A stretch of DNA of 64,000 nt. Source: Stenotrophomonas sp. 704A1. Lineage in GTDB: Bacteria; Pseudomonadota; Gammaproteobacteria; Xanthomonadales; Xanthomonadaceae. The notes below the pieces were generated by a model. That model had not been told where the DNA came from. It saw only the letters and a list, made by a program, of their open reading frames with translations, and ran no database searches. This document shows positions 37,969 through 50,795 of this stretch, piece by piece. How positions within the stretch are numbered: position 1 is the first letter of the stretch; each line of letters starts with the position of its first letter. Location of the stretch: contig NZ_CP130831.1 of assembly GCF_030549525.1 (NCBI RefSeq), positions 2,939,501 to 3,003,500 on the forward strand, in the 5' to 3' direction. Position numbers and translations under genes: made by a program.

Positions 37969-38002
37969 GCAGAAGGCCCCGGAGCGATCCGGGGCCTTCT
38001 GC
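37969..38002 (+). terminator. Terminator of the efflux operon
   Basis: A 15-bp perfect stem (GCAGAAGGCCCCGGA and complement) with a GCGA loop, 19 bp after the RND stop. The following DNA is only moderately T-rich. Confidence 0.75.
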
Positions 38003-38014
38003 TATGGACTTCTT

Positions 38015-38072
38015 GTAGAGCCGGGCCATGCTCGGCTGCTTGTGCCGGAGGCCAGCGTGGGCTCGACTCTAC
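38015..38072. repeat. SMAG inverted pair, mixed subtype
   Basis: The left unit (38015-38037) is GTAG-headed with GAGCCGGGCCAT then GCTCGGCT, intermediate between the two SMAG subtypes. The right partner (about 38050-38072) is a degraded reverse unit ending GGCTCGACTCTAC. Confidence 0.7.
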
Positions 38073-38088
38073 AGACGACTCCGATCGC

Positions 38089-38388
38089 TCAGCGCAGCAG
38101 CGCAACCACCGCGCATATCGCTAGGATCACCAATGCCACCCACTGCATCGGCACAAAGAAGAAATGATGGGGTGCGGCTTCACCCTTCTGCCGGGGCCTG
38201 CGGTTGAGCCACAGGCCGAGCAGTACGTTCACCGCTGCGCCGATACCTGCACCCAACAGAACCTGCGCCAGCGGAATGTTGCCCCTGGGACCTTCATGCG
38301 GGAAGAAGTACGCCAGCAGCAGGATCGCTGCAATCGGCGTCACCAGCGTCATGATTCCCCAACCGCGATAGATCATCTTTGCAGGCAC
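38089..38388 (-). CDS. Small three-helix membrane protein
   Basis: A 99-residue unrecognised inner-membrane protein. Three hydrophobic segments are visible: LVTPIAAILLLAYFF (about 15-29), VLLGAGIGAAVNVLLGLWL (about 43-61) and WVALVILAICAVVALL (about 83-98). A basic loop (NRRPRQKGEAAPHH) lies between the last two. The start is uncertain: GTG at 38388 or ATG at 38376, neither with a strong ribosome-binding site. It is isolated between an SMAG pair and the acyl-CoA dehydrogenase. Confidence 0.6.
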   Translation of the reverse strand: MPAKMIYRGWGIMTLVTPIAAILLLAYFFPHEGPRGNIPLAQVLLGAGIGAAVNVLLGLWLNRRPRQKGEAAPHHFFFVPMQWVALVILAICAVVALLR

Positions 38389-38508
38389 CGTGGAAAAAAG
38401 TGGCCTGCATTGAAACAGATCCGGTGTCGTCCGGCCAAGCCGAACTCATCCACGCCTGCCAGGAATCCGTTGGCCGCGCCGCCATTGCAGCGGCGCGGCG
38501 CAGCACAC

Positions 38509-39657
38509 TCAGCGCAGCCCGGTCTCGTTGCGGGCGATCACCAGGCGCTGGATCTCCGAGGTGCCTTCGTAGATCTCGGTGATCTTGGCATCACGGAAGT
38601 AACGCTCCAGCGGCATTTCCTTGGAATAGCCCATGCCACCGTGGATCTGCACGGCCTGGTGGGTGATCCACATCGCCGCTTCCGAAGCGGTCAGCTTGGC
38701 GATGGCCGCCTCGTTGCTGAAGCGCTTGCCCTCACCCTTCACCCATGCCGCGCGCAGGGTCAGCAGCAGCGCTGCATCCAGCTTGCACTTCATGTCGGCG
38801 ATCTTGGCCTGGGTCATCTGGAAGGTGCCGATGGCAGCCCCGAAGGCCTTGCGCTCCTTCACGTATTCGATCGTCGCTTCGTAGGCGGCACGGGCGATGC
38901 CGATGGCCTGCGAGGCAATACCGATGCGCCCGGCGTCGAGCACGCCCATGGCGATCTTGAAGCCCTCGCCTTCCTGGCCCAGCACGTCCTCGGCCTGCGC
39001 CACGTAATCGTTGAACTCGATCTCGCAGGTGGCCGACGCCCGGATGCCGAGCTTCGGCTCGGTCTTGCCGCGGCCGAAGCCAGCCTTGTCGGTGTCGATC
39101 AGGAACGCGGTGATGCCGCGCGCGCCCTTTTCCGGCTCGCTCATCGCGAACAGCACGATGTACTTGGCCACCGGGCCGGAGGTGATCCAGCTCTTCTTGC
39201 CGTTGATGACGAAGGTGCCATCGGCCTGCTTCACCGCACGGCAGCGCATGGCGGTGGCGTCCGAACCGGACTGCGGCTCGGTCAGCGCGAACGCGCCGAT
39301 GGCCTCGCCTTCAGCGATGGCGCGCACGTACTTCTGCTTCTGCGCTTCCGTGCCGTGGATCAGGATGCCGTTGCAGAACAGCGAGTTGTTGACCGACATG
39401 ATGGTCGAATGCGCCGCATCACCGGCGGCGACCTCCACCATCGCCAGCACGTACGCAACCGGGTCCATGCCCGCACCACCGTACTCGGTGGGCACCTCGA
39501 TGCCCATCAGCCCGTTCTCGCCCAGCAGGCGGATGTTGTCCAGCGGGAACTCACCGGTGCGATCATGGTGCTCCGCGCTGGGAGCGATCTTTTCCTGCGC
39601 GATGCGCCGCGCCACGTCCTGCAGCATCAACTGCTCTTCAGTAAAGCTGAAATCCAC
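38509..39657 (-). CDS. Acyl-CoA dehydrogenase
   Basis: A 382-residue FAD enzyme that introduces the first double bond in acyl-CoA beta-oxidation or branched-chain amino-acid breakdown. Blocks are AFALTEPQSGSDA, GFGRGKTEPKLGIRASATCEI, AVQIHGGMGYSKEMPLERYFRDAKITEIYEGTSEIQRLVIARNETG, with the catalytic Glu in the IYEGT region as in short/medium-chain enzymes. The start is GTG at 39657 with a near-perfect GGGAGG site 5 nt upstream; the open frame further left is not conserved. Chain-length specificity is not determinable. Confidence 0.93.
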   Translation of the reverse strand: MDFSFTEEQLMLQDVARRIAQEKIAPSAEHHDRTGEFPLDNIRLLGENGLMGIEVPTEYGGAGMDPVAYVLAMVEVAAGDAAHSTIMSVNNSLFCNGILIHGTEAQKQKYVRAIAEGEAIGAFALTEPQSGSDATAMRCRAVKQADGTFVINGKKSWITSGPVAKYIVLFAMSEPEKGARGITAFLIDTDKAGFGRGKTEPKLGIRASATCEIEFNDYVAQAEDVLGQEGEGFKIAMGVLDAGRIGIASQAIGIARAAYEATIEYVKERKAFGAAIGTFQMTQAKIADMKCKLDAALLLTLRAAWVKGEGKRFSNEAAIAKLTASEAAMWITHQAVQIHGGMGYSKEMPLERYFRDAKITEIYEGTSEIQRLVIARNETGLR

Positions 39658-39800
39658 AACACCCTCCCGGGAACATGGTGATATGGGCCGCGCAGAGCGC
39701 GCCCAGGTGCAGCGATTGTACCGGGGGCCGGGCATCGGCGGCTGACTCGACGGCAGGTGTGACTTGACCGGAACAGGCACCGTCAGCGAATATATCTCTA

Positions 39801-39810
39801 TATCGCGATA
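39801..39810. promoter_or_regulatory. Candidate operator upstream of sahR-metH
   Basis: The perfect palindrome TATCGCGATA, embedded in an AT-rich stretch (GAATATATCTCTATATCGCG at 39788) that is unusual in this GC-rich genome, 12 bp before the sahR-like start. This is the expected position for a site bound by the ArsR-type regulator. Confidence 0.45.
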
Positions 39811-39821
39811 GGTAGATGTTT

Positions 39822-40751
39822 ATGGATCTGGAAGACTGGTCGACCCGCCTGAAGGTGTTCGCCGATGCCACCCGCGTGCGCCTGCTGGCGCTGCTGGAGC
39901 AGGAAGAGCTGACCGTGGCCGAACTGTCGGCCATCACCCGGCTGGCCCAGCCGCGGGTGTCCACCCATCTGGCGCGCCTGAAGGAAGCCGGCCTGGTCCG
40001 CGACCGCCGAGCCGGCGTGTCGGCCTATTACCGCTTCGACGACGCCCAGCTGGACCCGGCGCAGCGCGCATTGTGGCATGCCTTGAGCAACGGAAGCGAT
40101 GACCCGCTGCTGCGCCAGGATGCTGAACGGGTCGCTGCCGTGCTGGCCCATCGCGCGGCTGACCAGAACTGGGCCGACAGCGTGGCCGGCGACATGGAGC
40201 GCCACTACTCCCCCGGCCGCACCTGGGAAGCCCTGGCGCGCACCGCGCTGCCGCTGCTGGAAACCGGCGACGTGCTGGATATCGCTTCCGGTGATGGCGT
40301 CCTGGCCGAACTGGTCGCACCACATGCCAAGCGCTACATCTGCATCGATACCAGCGCCCGCGTGGTAGCCGCCGCCAGCGAGCGTCTGCGCCGCCTGCCC
40401 AATGTGGAAGTGCGCGAGGGCGACATGCATGCGCTGCCGTTCAAGGACCGCAGCTTCGACCTGGTCGTGCTGATGCATGCGCTGACCTATGCCAGCAAGC
40501 CGGCACAGGCCGTGACCGAGGCCGCACGGGTACTGCGCCCGGGCGGCCGGTTGCTGCTGTGCAGCCTGGCCCGGCATGAACACAAGGCCGCCGTGGAAGC
40601 CTATGGCCACGTCAATCTCGGTTTCAGCGACAAGGAACTGAAGAAGTTCGTGGACAAGGCCGGCCTGCAGGTGTCGAGCCTGGAAACGGTCACCCGCGAG
40701 AAGCGCCCGCCGCATTTCGAGGTGATCTCGCTGATCGCCAACAAGCCCTGA
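39822..40751 (+). CDS. sahR: SahR-like ArsR regulator fused to SAM methyltransferase domain
   Basis: A 309-residue two-domain regulator. An ArsR-type winged helix (residues about 1-90, with [30 protein letters not shown]) is followed by a class I methyltransferase-like domain ([26 protein letters not shown], then [18 protein letters not shown]). This is the architecture of SahR, which senses S-adenosylhomocysteine and controls methionine-cycle genes in Proteobacteria. It lies 7 bp upstream of metH, fitting that role. ATG at 39822 has an AGG site at better spacing than ATG at 39816. A real methyltransferase activity is a less likely alternative. Confidence 0.82.
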   Translation: MDLEDWSTRLKVFADATRVRLLALLEQEELTVAELSAITRLAQPRVSTHLARLKEAGLVRDRRAGVSAYYRFDDAQLDPAQRALWHALSNGSDDPLLRQDAERVAAVLAHRAADQNWADSVAGDMERHYSPGRTWEALARTALPLLETGDVLDIASGDGVLAELVAPHAKRYICIDTSARVVAAASERLRRLPNVEVREGDMHALPFKDRSFDLVVLMHALTYASKPAQAVTEAARVLRPGGRLLLCSLARHEHKAAVEAYGHVNLGFSDKELKKFVDKAGLQVSSLETVTREKRPPHFEVISLIANKP

Positions 40752-40758
40752 GGTCGAC

Positions 40759-41850
40759 ATGACTGCCCTGCCCTGGCTGCACCCGGAACGCGTGGCGGCG
40801 CTGCTTGAGGCGCTGCACCGGCGCATCCTGATCATCGACGGCGCGATGGGCACGATGATCCAGCGCCATGGGTTGCAGGAAGACGACTATCGCGGCGAGC
40901 GCTTCGCCGGGGGCTACGACCATGCGCACGGCGCGGGCTGCGATCATGGCGCAGCGCAGGGGCATGACCTGAAGGGCAACAACGATCTGCTGCTGCTGAC
41001 CCGGCCGCAGATCATCGCCGACATCCATACCGCGTACCTGCAGGCCGGCGCGGACCTGGTGGAAACCAACACCTTCAACGCCACCTCGGTCAGCCAGGCC
41101 GACTACCACCTCGAGCACCTGGTGTACGAGTTGAACAGGGCCGGCGCCGCGGTGGCGCGGGCCTGCTGCGATGCCGTGGCCGCGACCACGCCGGACAAGC
41201 CACGGTTTGTCATCGGCGTGCTCGGGCCGACCAGCCGCACCGCGTCGATCAGCCCGGACGTCAATGATCCCGGCTTCCGCAACACCAGCTTCGACGAACT
41301 GCGCAGTACCTACCGCGAGGCCATCGACGGCCTGATCGACGGCGGCGCGGATACGATCATGGTCGAGACCATCTTCGATACGCTCAATGCCAAGGCCGCG
41401 CTGTACGCCATCGAGGAAGCCTTCGACGCGCGCGGCGCGCGGCTGCCGATCATGATCTCCGGCACCATCACCGATGCCTCCGGCCGCACCCTGTCCGGGC
41501 AGACCGCCGAAGCGTTCCACGCCTCGCTCGCGCATGCGCGTCCGCTGTCGATCGGCCTGAACTGTGCGCTGGGTGCCGATGCGATGCGCCCGCACGTGGA
41601 GACCCTGTCACAGGTGGCGGACTGCCACATCAGTGCCCATCCCAATGCCGGCCTGCCCAATGCATTCGGCGAGTACGACGAAACACCCGAGGAAATGGCC
41701 GCCACCCTGCGCGGCTTCGCCGTGGACGGCCTGCTCAACCTGGTGGGGGGCTGCTGCGGCTCCACCCCCGACCACATCCGCGCGATCGCCACAGCGGTGG
41801 CGGGCCTGCCGCCGCGCGCGCTGCCCAGCGTGCAGGAACAGGCGGCATGA
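40759..41850 (+). CDS. metH: Methionine synthase MetH, homocysteine-binding part
   Basis: A 363-residue protein equal to the N-terminal domain of cobalamin-dependent MetH. It binds homocysteine through a zinc ion, with cysteine ligands in LNCALGA and [19 protein letters not shown] and [14 protein letters not shown] are conserved starts of the barrel. Residues about 51-69 form an insertion rich in His, Asp and Gly (with one Cys) in place of the four residues seen in E. coli MetH. The rest of MetH is a separate gene 24 bp downstream, a known split arrangement in Xanthomonadaceae. The upstream SahR-like gene is 7 bp away. Confidence 0.93.
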   Translation: MTALPWLHPERVAALLEALHRRILIIDGAMGTMIQRHGLQEDDYRGERFAGGYDHAHGAGCDHGAAQGHDLKGNNDLLLLTRPQIIADIHTAYLQAGADLVETNTFNATSVSQADYHLEHLVYELNRAGAAVARACCDAVAATTPDKPRFVIGVLGPTSRTASISPDVNDPGFRNTSFDELRSTYREAIDGLIDGGADTIMVETIFDTLNAKAALYAIEEAFDARGARLPIMISGTITDASGRTLSGQTAEAFHASLAHARPLSIGLNCALGADAMRPHVETLSQVADCHISAHPNAGLPNAFGEYDETPEEMAATLRGFAVDGLLNLVGGCCGSTPDHIRAIATAVAGLPPRALPSVQEQAA

Positions 41851-41874
41851 GCCTCGCCCCCGCACTGGTCCTGC

Positions 41875-44595
<2,721 letters not shown>

Positions 44596-44600
44596 TCCGT

Positions 44601-44620
44601 TGCCGGGCATGGCCCGGCGC
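44601..44620. repeat. Truncated SMAG unit, GCCGGGC type
   Basis: TGCCGGGCATGGCCCGGCGC immediately after the metH stop. The CTAC end is replaced by CGTG, so it is decayed. Confidence 0.65.
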
Positions 44621-44701
44621 CGTGTGACGGAGGACGATCCGGGGGCACGGTCATGCCCGCTGTCGCCAGGCCAGCGATCCCCCCGGTTGCGCCGGACACC
44701 G

Positions 44702-46795
44702 TCAGGGTTGCAGCACCACCTGCCGCAGCGACGGCAGCAGCACACGGTTGCCGTGCGCGCTGAGATGATCACCATCGAAGAACAGCGGCCGCCCGTCGCG
44801 TTGCGCGGGGCAGCGGGTGGCGTCGCACAGCACCGGCAATGGATCCCACAGCACCGCACCGGGCAGGCCATCCACCACCTGCTGCAGGCTGCCCAGCATC
44901 GGCGCACGCAGCGCATCCATGGCCGCACGGGTGCTGTCCAGGCCGTTGCGGCAGACCTCGTTGTGCGCATTGAAGCGGTCCGAACAGCGATAGGGCGGTG
45001 CCGGCAGCACCGGCTTGGGCGCCTCCAGCACGATCCGCACGCCCCGCTCGGCCAACGGCTTCCACTGCGCAATCGCCTCGACCACTTCAGCCTCGCGCCC
45101 GGCGGCGGCTTCCGCAGTGCGTTCGCCGGCCAGCTGCGCCTGCGCATCGAACAGCACGAACTGGTCGGACAGCCGCGGAACCCGCAGTGACACCAGCACC
45201 ACCACGTCCCCCGGCCGTGCCCGCTGCGTGATGTCAGCCATCACCGCGGCATCGAACGCGGCACAGCCGGCGCCGGCGCCACGCCACTTCTGCAGGCTGA
45301 CCTGCGGGCAACCGCCGCGGCCATACAGGGACACCTGGGTGCCGGTGTCCAGGGCCAGGCGCTGCAGCAGTTCGATGTAGGCCATGGCATGCGAATCACC
45401 GGCAACGAACACCCGCGCCGGCACGCCCGGCACGCCCGGCACCGCCGGACGGTCGCACTGGCCGCGCGCGAAGGTGCGTGCACTGCCGCCTTCGAAACGG
45501 TGCTTGCCGACCTCCAGCGCGCACTGCGGATAGTCGCGGGCCACGCTCTTGCCATTGGGGTACCAATCGGCGGGATGGCGGCTGACGGTGCTCAACGACA
45601 GCAGCGGTGCCTGCGTGTACAGCAGCATCTGCAGCCCCCCCGCCAGCAGCAGGACCAGCACACCGGTGCCCACCCAGCGCGCGGTTGTCAGGCGCTGTGC
45701 GAGGGGGCCACGGAACGGCTGCTCCACCCAGCGCCAGGACAGCCAGGACAACAGCACCACCAGCACCATCGCCGCGGCCATCTGCGCCGGCGTCTGCAAC
45801 CCCACGGTCCAGCGCATCAGCACGAACACCGGCCAGTGCCACAGGTACAGCGAATAGGACAGCAGACCGATGCGGCGCAGCGGCGCGCTGGCGAGCATCC
45901 GGCCGACCCAGGCCTGCGGATGGTGATGCAGCGACCACAGCAGCCCGGCCGTGGCAGCTGCCGGCAGCAGCCCATCGGGCCACGGCGAACGCCCGGCACG
46001 TGCGGACCACAGCGCCCATCCCAGCAGCAGCAGTGACAGCAGGGCCAGCAACGAGAACAGCGGCGTGGCGCGGCTGCGGGTCTGCCCGTTCAACGCTGCC
46101 TGCGGTTCGCGCACATGCAGCAGCTGGAACAGCAGCACACCCACGCCCAGCTGCCACAGGCGCGTCGTGGTGGCATAGAACGCCCACGACGGCGGTGCCT
46201 CGCGCATGCCCAGCACTGCGGCATGCAGCAGCGACGCCACGCTGACCAGCGCAAACAGTCCCAGGCTGATCCAGCGCCCGCGCCGGCCACGCGCCCAGGC
46301 CAGGAACAGCAGCGGGAACAGCAGGTAGAACTGCTCTTCCACGCCCAGCGACCACGTATGGGTATACGGATTGAACTCGGCCCGGGGCGCGAAATAGTCG
46401 TTGCCGATGGCGGCCAGCACCCAGTTGCTGAAGCCGAAGAAGGCCATCAGCCCGGTCTTGTCGCTGGCCTCGCTGAGCCAGGATTCGGGGATGAACAGTA
46501 CGCTCGCCAGCGCCGTCAGCAGCAGGCAGGTCAGCAGTGCCGGTGCGATGCGGCGGATGCGGCGCGCGTAGAAGCGCAGCATCGACTGCCACAGCGACAG
46601 CGGCGGTAGCCGGTGCACGGAGGCGCTGACCACGAACCCGGAGATGACGAAGAACACATCGACGCCGGTGAACCCGCCCGGCAGCCAGGCCGGATCCAGG
46701 TGGAACACGATGACGGCCAGCACGGCGATCGCGCGCAGGCCGTCGATGTGCGGCACATAGCCGCGGCTTGGATCAGCGGTCATCCCTTCCCTCAT
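44702..46795 (-). CDS. OafA/YrhL-type acyltransferase with SGNH domain
   Basis: A 697-residue membrane acyltransferase probably acting on surface polysaccharide. The N-terminal acyltransferase-3 part has about ten membrane helices, with HIDGLRAIAVLAVIVFH (catalytic His region), GGFTGVDVFFVISGF and YTHTWSLGVEEQFYLLFP. The C-terminal periplasmic SGNH part has block I VFVAGDSHAMAY and the closing GDHLSAHGNRVLLPSL. Such fusions O-acetylate O-antigen or capsule sugars. Start at 46795; a second ATG four codons later is possible. The linked ugd gene on the same strand supplies UDP-glucuronate, consistent with envelope sugar chemistry, but this is only suggestive. Confidence 0.88.
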   Translation of the reverse strand: MREGMTADPSRGYVPHIDGLRAIAVLAVIVFHLDPAWLPGGFTGVDVFFVISGFVVSASVHRLPPLSLWQSMLRFYARRIRRIAPALLTCLLLTALASVLFIPESWLSEASDKTGLMAFFGFSNWVLAAIGNDYFAPRAEFNPYTHTWSLGVEEQFYLLFPLLFLAWARGRRGRWISLGLFALVSVASLLHAAVLGMREAPPSWAFYATTTRLWQLGVGVLLFQLLHVREPQAALNGQTRSRATPLFSLLALLSLLLLGWALWSARAGRSPWPDGLLPAAATAGLLWSLHHHPQAWVGRMLASAPLRRIGLLSYSLYLWHWPVFVLMRWTVGLQTPAQMAAAMVLVVLLSWLSWRWVEQPFRGPLAQRLTTARWVGTGVLVLLLAGGLQMLLYTQAPLLSLSTVSRHPADWYPNGKSVARDYPQCALEVGKHRFEGGSARTFARGQCDRPAVPGVPGVPARVFVAGDSHAMAYIELLQRLALDTGTQVSLYGRGGCPQVSLQKWRGAGAGCAAFDAAVMADITQRARPGDVVVLVSLRVPRLSDQFVLFDAQAQLAGERTAEAAAGREAEVVEAIAQWKPLAERGVRIVLEAPKPVLPAPPYRCSDRFNAHNEVCRNGLDSTRAAMDALRAPMLGSLQQVVDGLPGAVLWDPLPVLCDATRCPAQRDGRPLFFDGDHLSAHGNRVLLPSLRQVVLQP

Positions 46796-46834
46796 GGCCG
46801 CGACGACACCGGGTCCGCCGCGGCCCTCATGCGC

Positions 46835-47518
46835 TTACCAGACCAGGTCGTCCGGCACCTGGTACTGCGGGTCGGCGTACGGATCTTCCTCTGCCGGCGC
46901 ATCGGGGTCGACCTTCAACGCCACCGATGCGGCGAACACCGCCTCGGACGCGGCCAGCACCTCGGCCGTCACCAGCAGGTAGCGGCCATTGAGCTGGACC
47001 ACGCCCAGCTGGCCGGCGTTGAGCGCCTTGAGCTGGTCGGCGGTCACATAGATGCGCTTGATCTTGCCGCCATACGGGAAGTGCCGCGCGATGTCGGCAG
47101 CTTCGTCGTTCAGGCCCTTGTCTTTCAGCAGCACTTCCAGCTTGGCCTTGGCTTCGCGGCGCTGCCGCGCTTCCTCCTGCTTCAGGCGTTCGGTCTCGAT
47201 GCGCTCTTCCTTTTCCTTCTGCGCACGGATCGCGTAGGCCTTGGCCAGATCCATCTCTTCGGCCGTACGCGGCTTGCGTGGGCCCTGCTGGCCCTGGCCA
47301 CGCTGCTGCCCGGGCTTGCCCGGACCGCCGTGGCCGCGGCCGCGACGCTCGCCGGGCTTGTGCTCGCCCTTGCCTGCATGCTGCGGCGTTGCAGTGCCGG
47401 CACCACCGCCCTTGCCCTGCGGGCGGCCATCTCGGCGGGGGCCATCGTTCTTGCGCTCGGGCTTGGGCGCGGGCTTGAAGCCCAGGCCCATCAGCTGGTC
47501 GCGGAGGGTATCGCTCAT
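46835..47518 (-). CDS. DUF2058 family protein
   Basis: A 227-residue protein of the DUF2058 family (E. coli YaiL), sometimes called nucleoprotein/polynucleotide-associated. N-terminal MSDTLRDQLMGLGFK is conserved. Residues about 20-90 are a Gly/Lys/Arg/Pro-rich low-complexity segment, longer than usual. A charged helix (AEEMDLAKAYAIRAQKEKEERIETERLKQEEARQRREAKAKLE) and the conserved C-terminal domain (DIARHFPYGGKIKRIYVT, LNGRYLLVTAEVL, DDPYADPQYQVPDDLVW-like end) follow. The basic part suggests nucleic-acid binding. It lies 10 bp after slyX. Confidence 0.85.
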   Translation of the reverse strand: MSDTLRDQLMGLGFKPAPKPERKNDGPRRDGRPQGKGGGAGTATPQHAGKGEHKPGERRGRGHGGPGKPGQQRGQGQQGPRKPRTAEEMDLAKAYAIRAQKEKEERIETERLKQEEARQRREAKAKLEVLLKDKGLNDEAADIARHFPYGGKIKRIYVTADQLKALNAGQLGVVQLNGRYLLVTAEVLAASEAVFAASVALKVDPDAPAEEDPYADPQYQVPDDLVW

Positions 47519-47528
47519 AGGGATCGGA

Positions 47529-47768
47529 TCAGTAGTGCGGCGGCGGCGGTTCGCTCGCCGGATCAGAAGAATTCAGTGCGTTGCGGACCTTGCCCAGGTC
47601 CTCCAGCAGCACGCGCAGGATGCCGGCATTGCGGCTGCCTTCCATGCGCGCGTCGGCCAGTGCATCGCTCAGCTCGGCCAGCGCGTGTTCCTGGAAGGAC
47701 ACGCGCATCTCCAGCTCGACCAGGCGCGCTTCCAGCGCCTGCTCGCGTTCAGTGGGTACATCAGACAT
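47529..47768 (-). CDS. slyX: SlyX family protein
   Basis: A 79-residue coiled-coil protein of unknown function. The heptad-rich core ([30 protein letters not shown]) and the terminal SEPPPPHY are SlyX signatures. The start at 47768 overlaps the end of ugd by 8 bp. No slyD or other usual neighbour is adjacent. Confidence 0.88.
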   Translation of the reverse strand: MSDVPTEREQALEARLVELEMRVSFQEHALAELSDALADARMEGSRNAGILRVLLEDLGKVRNALNSSDPASEPPPPHY

Positions 47769-49110
47769 GCAGCGAACGCCCCCGGCCAATGCCGTAATAC
47801 GCAAGGCCGGCAGCCTCGACGTCCGCCGGTTCATACAGGTTGCGGCCATCGAACACCACCGCATCCTTCAGCCGCTCACGCAGCATCTGGAAATCGGGGC
47901 TGCGGAACTGCTTCCACTCGGTCACCACGACCAGGGCATCGGCCCCGTCCAGCGCTTCGTTGGCACTGCTGCAGAACACCAGGTCGTCGCGCTCGCCGAA
48001 GATCCGCCGCGACTCCGGCATGGCTTCGGGATCATAGGCACGCACCGTCGCCCCGCCCTCCCACAGCTGCGCCAGCAGGCGACGGCTGGAGGCCTCGCGC
48101 ATGTCGTCGGTGTTGGGCTTGAAGGCCAGGCCCCACACGGCAAACGTCCGGCCGCGCACGCCTTCGTCCTCGCCCTTGTCGTAGTGGCGCTGGATCAGCG
48201 CGAACAGATGGCCCTTCTGCGATTCGTTGACCGCTTCCACCGCGTTCAGCAGCTTCGGCTCCAGGCCGGCCTGCTGCGCGGTACGCGCCAGGGCCTGTAC
48301 ATCCTTGGGGAAGCACGAGCCGCCATAACCGGCGCCGGGGTAGATGAAGTGCCAGCCGATGCGCGGGTCCGACCCGATGCCCTGGCGGACCTGTTCAACG
48401 TCGGCGCCGACGCGCTCGGCGATGTTGGCGATTTCGTTCATGAACGAAATCTTGGTCGCCAGCATGGCGTTGGCCGCGTACTTGGTCAGCTCGGCCGAAC
48501 GCACGTCCATTTCCACCACGCGGTCGTGGTTGCGGTTGAACGGCGCATACAAACGCCGCATCAACGCGACCGACTCGGGGTCGGCGGCACCGATGATGAT
48601 CCGGTCCGGACGCATGCAGTCGGCGACCGCATCGCCTTCCTTCAGGAACTCGGGGTTGGACACCACATCGAAGGCGATGTCCACGCCGCGTGCCGCCAGC
48701 TCCTCGGCAATGGCCGCACGCACGCGGTCGGCCGTGCCCACCGGCACCGTCGACTTGTTGACCACCACCGTCGGCACCGAAATGTGCCGGCCGATGGTGC
48801 GGGCCACGGCCAGCACGTACTGCAGGTCAGCGCTGCCATCCTCGTCCGGCGGCGTGCCCACGGCGATGAACACCACCTGCCCATGGCCGATGGCGGCGGC
48901 CGCATCGGTGGTGAAGGTCAGCCGCGATGCGGCATGGTTGGCCTTCACCATCGGCTCCAGGCCGGGCTCATAGATCGGGATGATGCCCCGGTTGAGGCCA
49001 TCGACCTTGGCCTGGTCGATATCGACACAGACCACCTGGTGGCCAACGTCGGCCAGACAGGTGCCGGTCACCAGACCCACATAGCCGGTACCAAAAATCG
49101 CGACGCGCAT
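47761..49110 (-). CDS. ugd: UDP-glucose 6-dehydrogenase
   Basis: A 449-residue NAD enzyme that oxidises UDP-glucose to UDP-glucuronate for polysaccharides and lipid A modification. Motifs are the N-terminal [35 protein letters not shown] block, the central SPKDGG-type region, and the catalytic cysteine in [14 protein letters not shown] at about residue 260. Full length. It lies 23 bp downstream of the FKBP gene and overlaps slyX. Confidence 0.95.
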   Translation of the reverse strand: MRVAIFGTGYVGLVTGTCLADVGHQVVCVDIDQAKVDGLNRGIIPIYEPGLEPMVKANHAASRLTFTTDAAAAIGHGQVVFIAVGTPPDEDGSADLQYVLAVARTIGRHISVPTVVVNKSTVPVGTADRVRAAIAEELAARGVDIAFDVVSNPEFLKEGDAVADCMRPDRIIIGAADPESVALMRRLYAPFNRNHDRVVEMDVRSAELTKYAANAMLATKISFMNEIANIAERVGADVEQVRQGIGSDPRIGWHFIYPGAGYGGSCFPKDVQALARTAQQAGLEPKLLNAVEAVNESQKGHLFALIQRHYDKGEDEGVRGRTFAVWGLAFKPNTDDMREASSRRLLAQLWEGGATVRAYDPEAMPESRRIFGERDDLVFCSSANEALDGADALVVVTEWKQFRSPDFQMLRERLKDAVVFDGRNLYEPADVEAAGLAYYGIGRGRSLHV

Positions 49111-49133
49111 ATCCGTGCGGACTCCGTGGTGGC

Positions 49134-50111
49134 TTACGGCAGGACGCCCAGCAACTCGACGTCGAAGGTCAGGGTGGCGTTCGGACCGATCGGGCCACCG
49201 GGGGTGCCGTTCTCGCCGTAGGCCAGTTCACCGGGGATCCAGAAGCGGTACTTGGAACCCACCGGCATCAGCGCAACGCCTTCGGTCCAGCCCTTGATGA
49301 CCTGGTCCAGGCCGAACTCGGCCGGGCCACGACCCGCGGAGCTGTCGAACACGGTGCCGTTGAGCAGCTTGCCCTCGTAATTCACCCGCACCTTGCTGGA
49401 CGGCAGCGGACGCTCGCCGCTGCCCGGGCGGATCACCTGGTACTGCAGGCCCGACGGCGTGGTCACCACGCCCGGCTGGGTCTTGTTCTTGGCCAGGAAC
49501 GCGTTGCCTTCCTGGCGGTTGGTCTGCGCGGCCTGTGCGGCCTTGGCCTGCATCTCGGCCTGCTTGGCCCCCATGAACGCCTGGATGGTGGCGGTCGCGT
49601 CAGCTTCGGTCATCTTCGGCTGGCCCTTGCTCAGACCAGTGTTGATCGCGTCAAACAGCGACGCGGTGTCGATGTCGTCCTTCAGCTGCGCCAGCGACGG
49701 GCCCACCGAATAGGAACCGATCATCTGTGCGACCTTGACGCGGTCGACCTTCGGCGGCTGCGAGCCCGGCGCAACGCCCGGCACCTGCTGGCCGCTGCGG
49801 GCCATCACCACCTGGCGCAGGGCGGCATCGGTGGCCTTGGCCTGTTCCTGGGTGATCTGCGGCTGCAGGCCTTCGAACGAACGTTCCACAGCGGTACGCA
49901 GCGCGGCCGCGTCGATTTCATCGGCGATCGGCGCGAACGACTTGGCCACGTCCAGACCGATGGCGTAACCGAGCTTCTGCTTGGGGGAATTCAAGGTAGC
50001 GGTCTCCTTGGCGGCCGAGGGAGCGGCCGGTTGTTGCGACAGGGCGACACCGGAGGTGCCCATCGCCAGAATCAGAACCGACGCCGCGGCGCCGCGCATT
50101 CCCATCTTCAT
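49134..50111 (-). CDS. FKBP-type peptidyl-prolyl isomerase, exported
   Basis: A 325-residue periplasmic FkpA/Mip-like isomerase. A signal peptide ([25 protein letters not shown]) precedes an N-terminal dimerisation region with FKBP_N helices ([25 protein letters not shown] and a second similar segment around [15 protein letters not shown]). A long helix rich in Ala, Gln and Lys leads to the C-terminal FKBP domain ([52 protein letters not shown]). The internally duplicated N-terminal region makes it longer than E. coli FkpA (270). The start is chosen with AGGA at 9 nt; an ATG three codons earlier is also possible. Confidence 0.9.
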   Translation of the reverse strand: MKMGMRGAAASVLILAMGTSGVALSQQPAAPSAAKETATLNSPKQKLGYAIGLDVAKSFAPIADEIDAAALRTAVERSFEGLQPQITQEQAKATDAALRQVVMARSGQQVPGVAPGSQPPKVDRVKVAQMIGSYSVGPSLAQLKDDIDTASLFDAINTGLSKGQPKMTEADATATIQAFMGAKQAEMQAKAAQAAQTNRQEGNAFLAKNKTQPGVVTTPSGLQYQVIRPGSGERPLPSSKVRVNYEGKLLNGTVFDSSAGRGPAEFGLDQVIKGWTEGVALMPVGSKYRFWIPGELAYGENGTPGGPIGPNATLTFDVELLGVLP

Positions 50112-50207
50112 TCGCTGCATTCCTGGAAGTGACTGGACGCCGACGTCGGCGCGAAAAGAAGCATTGTCGCACGCATGCCGTCGATGTCGAGGCATCCGTG
50201 CCGTCAT

Positions 50208-50795
50208 TCAATGTGCTGCAGGCGCTGCAAGTGCCTTGTCGATGGCGGCTTTCAGCTGTGGATCATCCGGGGTGACCTTGCTGGCGAACTGGGCGATGAC
50301 CTTGCCGTCGCGGCCGACCAGGTACTTGTGGAAGTTCCACGCCGGCGCCACGCCGGTGGCCGCAGTCAGGCGCTGGTACAACGGGGTCGCCTGCGCGCCG
50401 GTCACATGCACCTTCTCGAACATCGGGAACTTCACGCCGTAGGTCAGCGTGCAGAACTCCTGGATCTGCTTCTCGTCACCGGGCTCCTGCCCCTTGAAAT
50501 CGTTGGACGGGAAGCCGAGCACCGCGAAGCCCCGCGACGCGTAGCGCTGCTGCAGCGCCTCGAGGCCTTCGTACTGCGGGGTGTACCCGCATTTGCTGGC
50601 GGTATTGACCACCAGCAGCACCTGGCCGTGGTAGCGCTGCTGCAGATTGACCTGCTGCTTGCCGGCCAACGGCCGATACGACAGGTCCAGCAGATCGGCG
50701 GCCGTCGCGGCGGCCGTGCTGGTCAGCCCTACAGCCAGCAGGGCCATCAGGGACAGGCCGCGCAGGCGGGCCGAAGAGGAGGTGGACAAAGACAT
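50208..50795 (-). CDS. Exported glutathione peroxidase family protein
   Basis: A 195-residue thiol peroxidase of the glutathione peroxidase family. A signal peptide (about residues 1-32) indicates periplasmic location, unlike E. coli BtuE which is also reported outside the cytoplasm. The peroxidatic cysteine is C69 in NTASKCGYTPQYEGL, with FPSNDF and WNFHKYLVGRDG completing the active site; cysteine, not selenocysteine, is encoded. The reductant is probably thioredoxin-like rather than glutathione, as for most cysteine forms. The frame extends left to 51143 but the family start is at 50795. Confidence 0.88.
   Translation of the reverse strand: MSLSTSSSARLRGLSLMALLAVGLTSTAAATAADLLDLSYRPLAGKQQVNLQQRYHGQVLLVVNTASKCGYTPQYEGLEALQQRYASRGFAVLGFPSNDFKGQEPGDEKQIQEFCTLTYGVKFPMFEKVHVTGAQATPLYQRLTAATGVAPAWNFHKYLVGRDGKVIAQFASKVTPDDPQLKAAIDKALAAPAAH

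Noticed and set aside
33237..38105. 1622-codon minus-strand open frame opposite the efflux operon
   Set aside because: Mirror of the MFP and RND genes; low-complexity HQRD-rich translation typical of antisense frames.
40600..40760. Cobalamin riboswitch before metH
   Set aside because: The gap to the upstream gene is only 7 bp and no B12-box-like sequence is seen in or before sahR.
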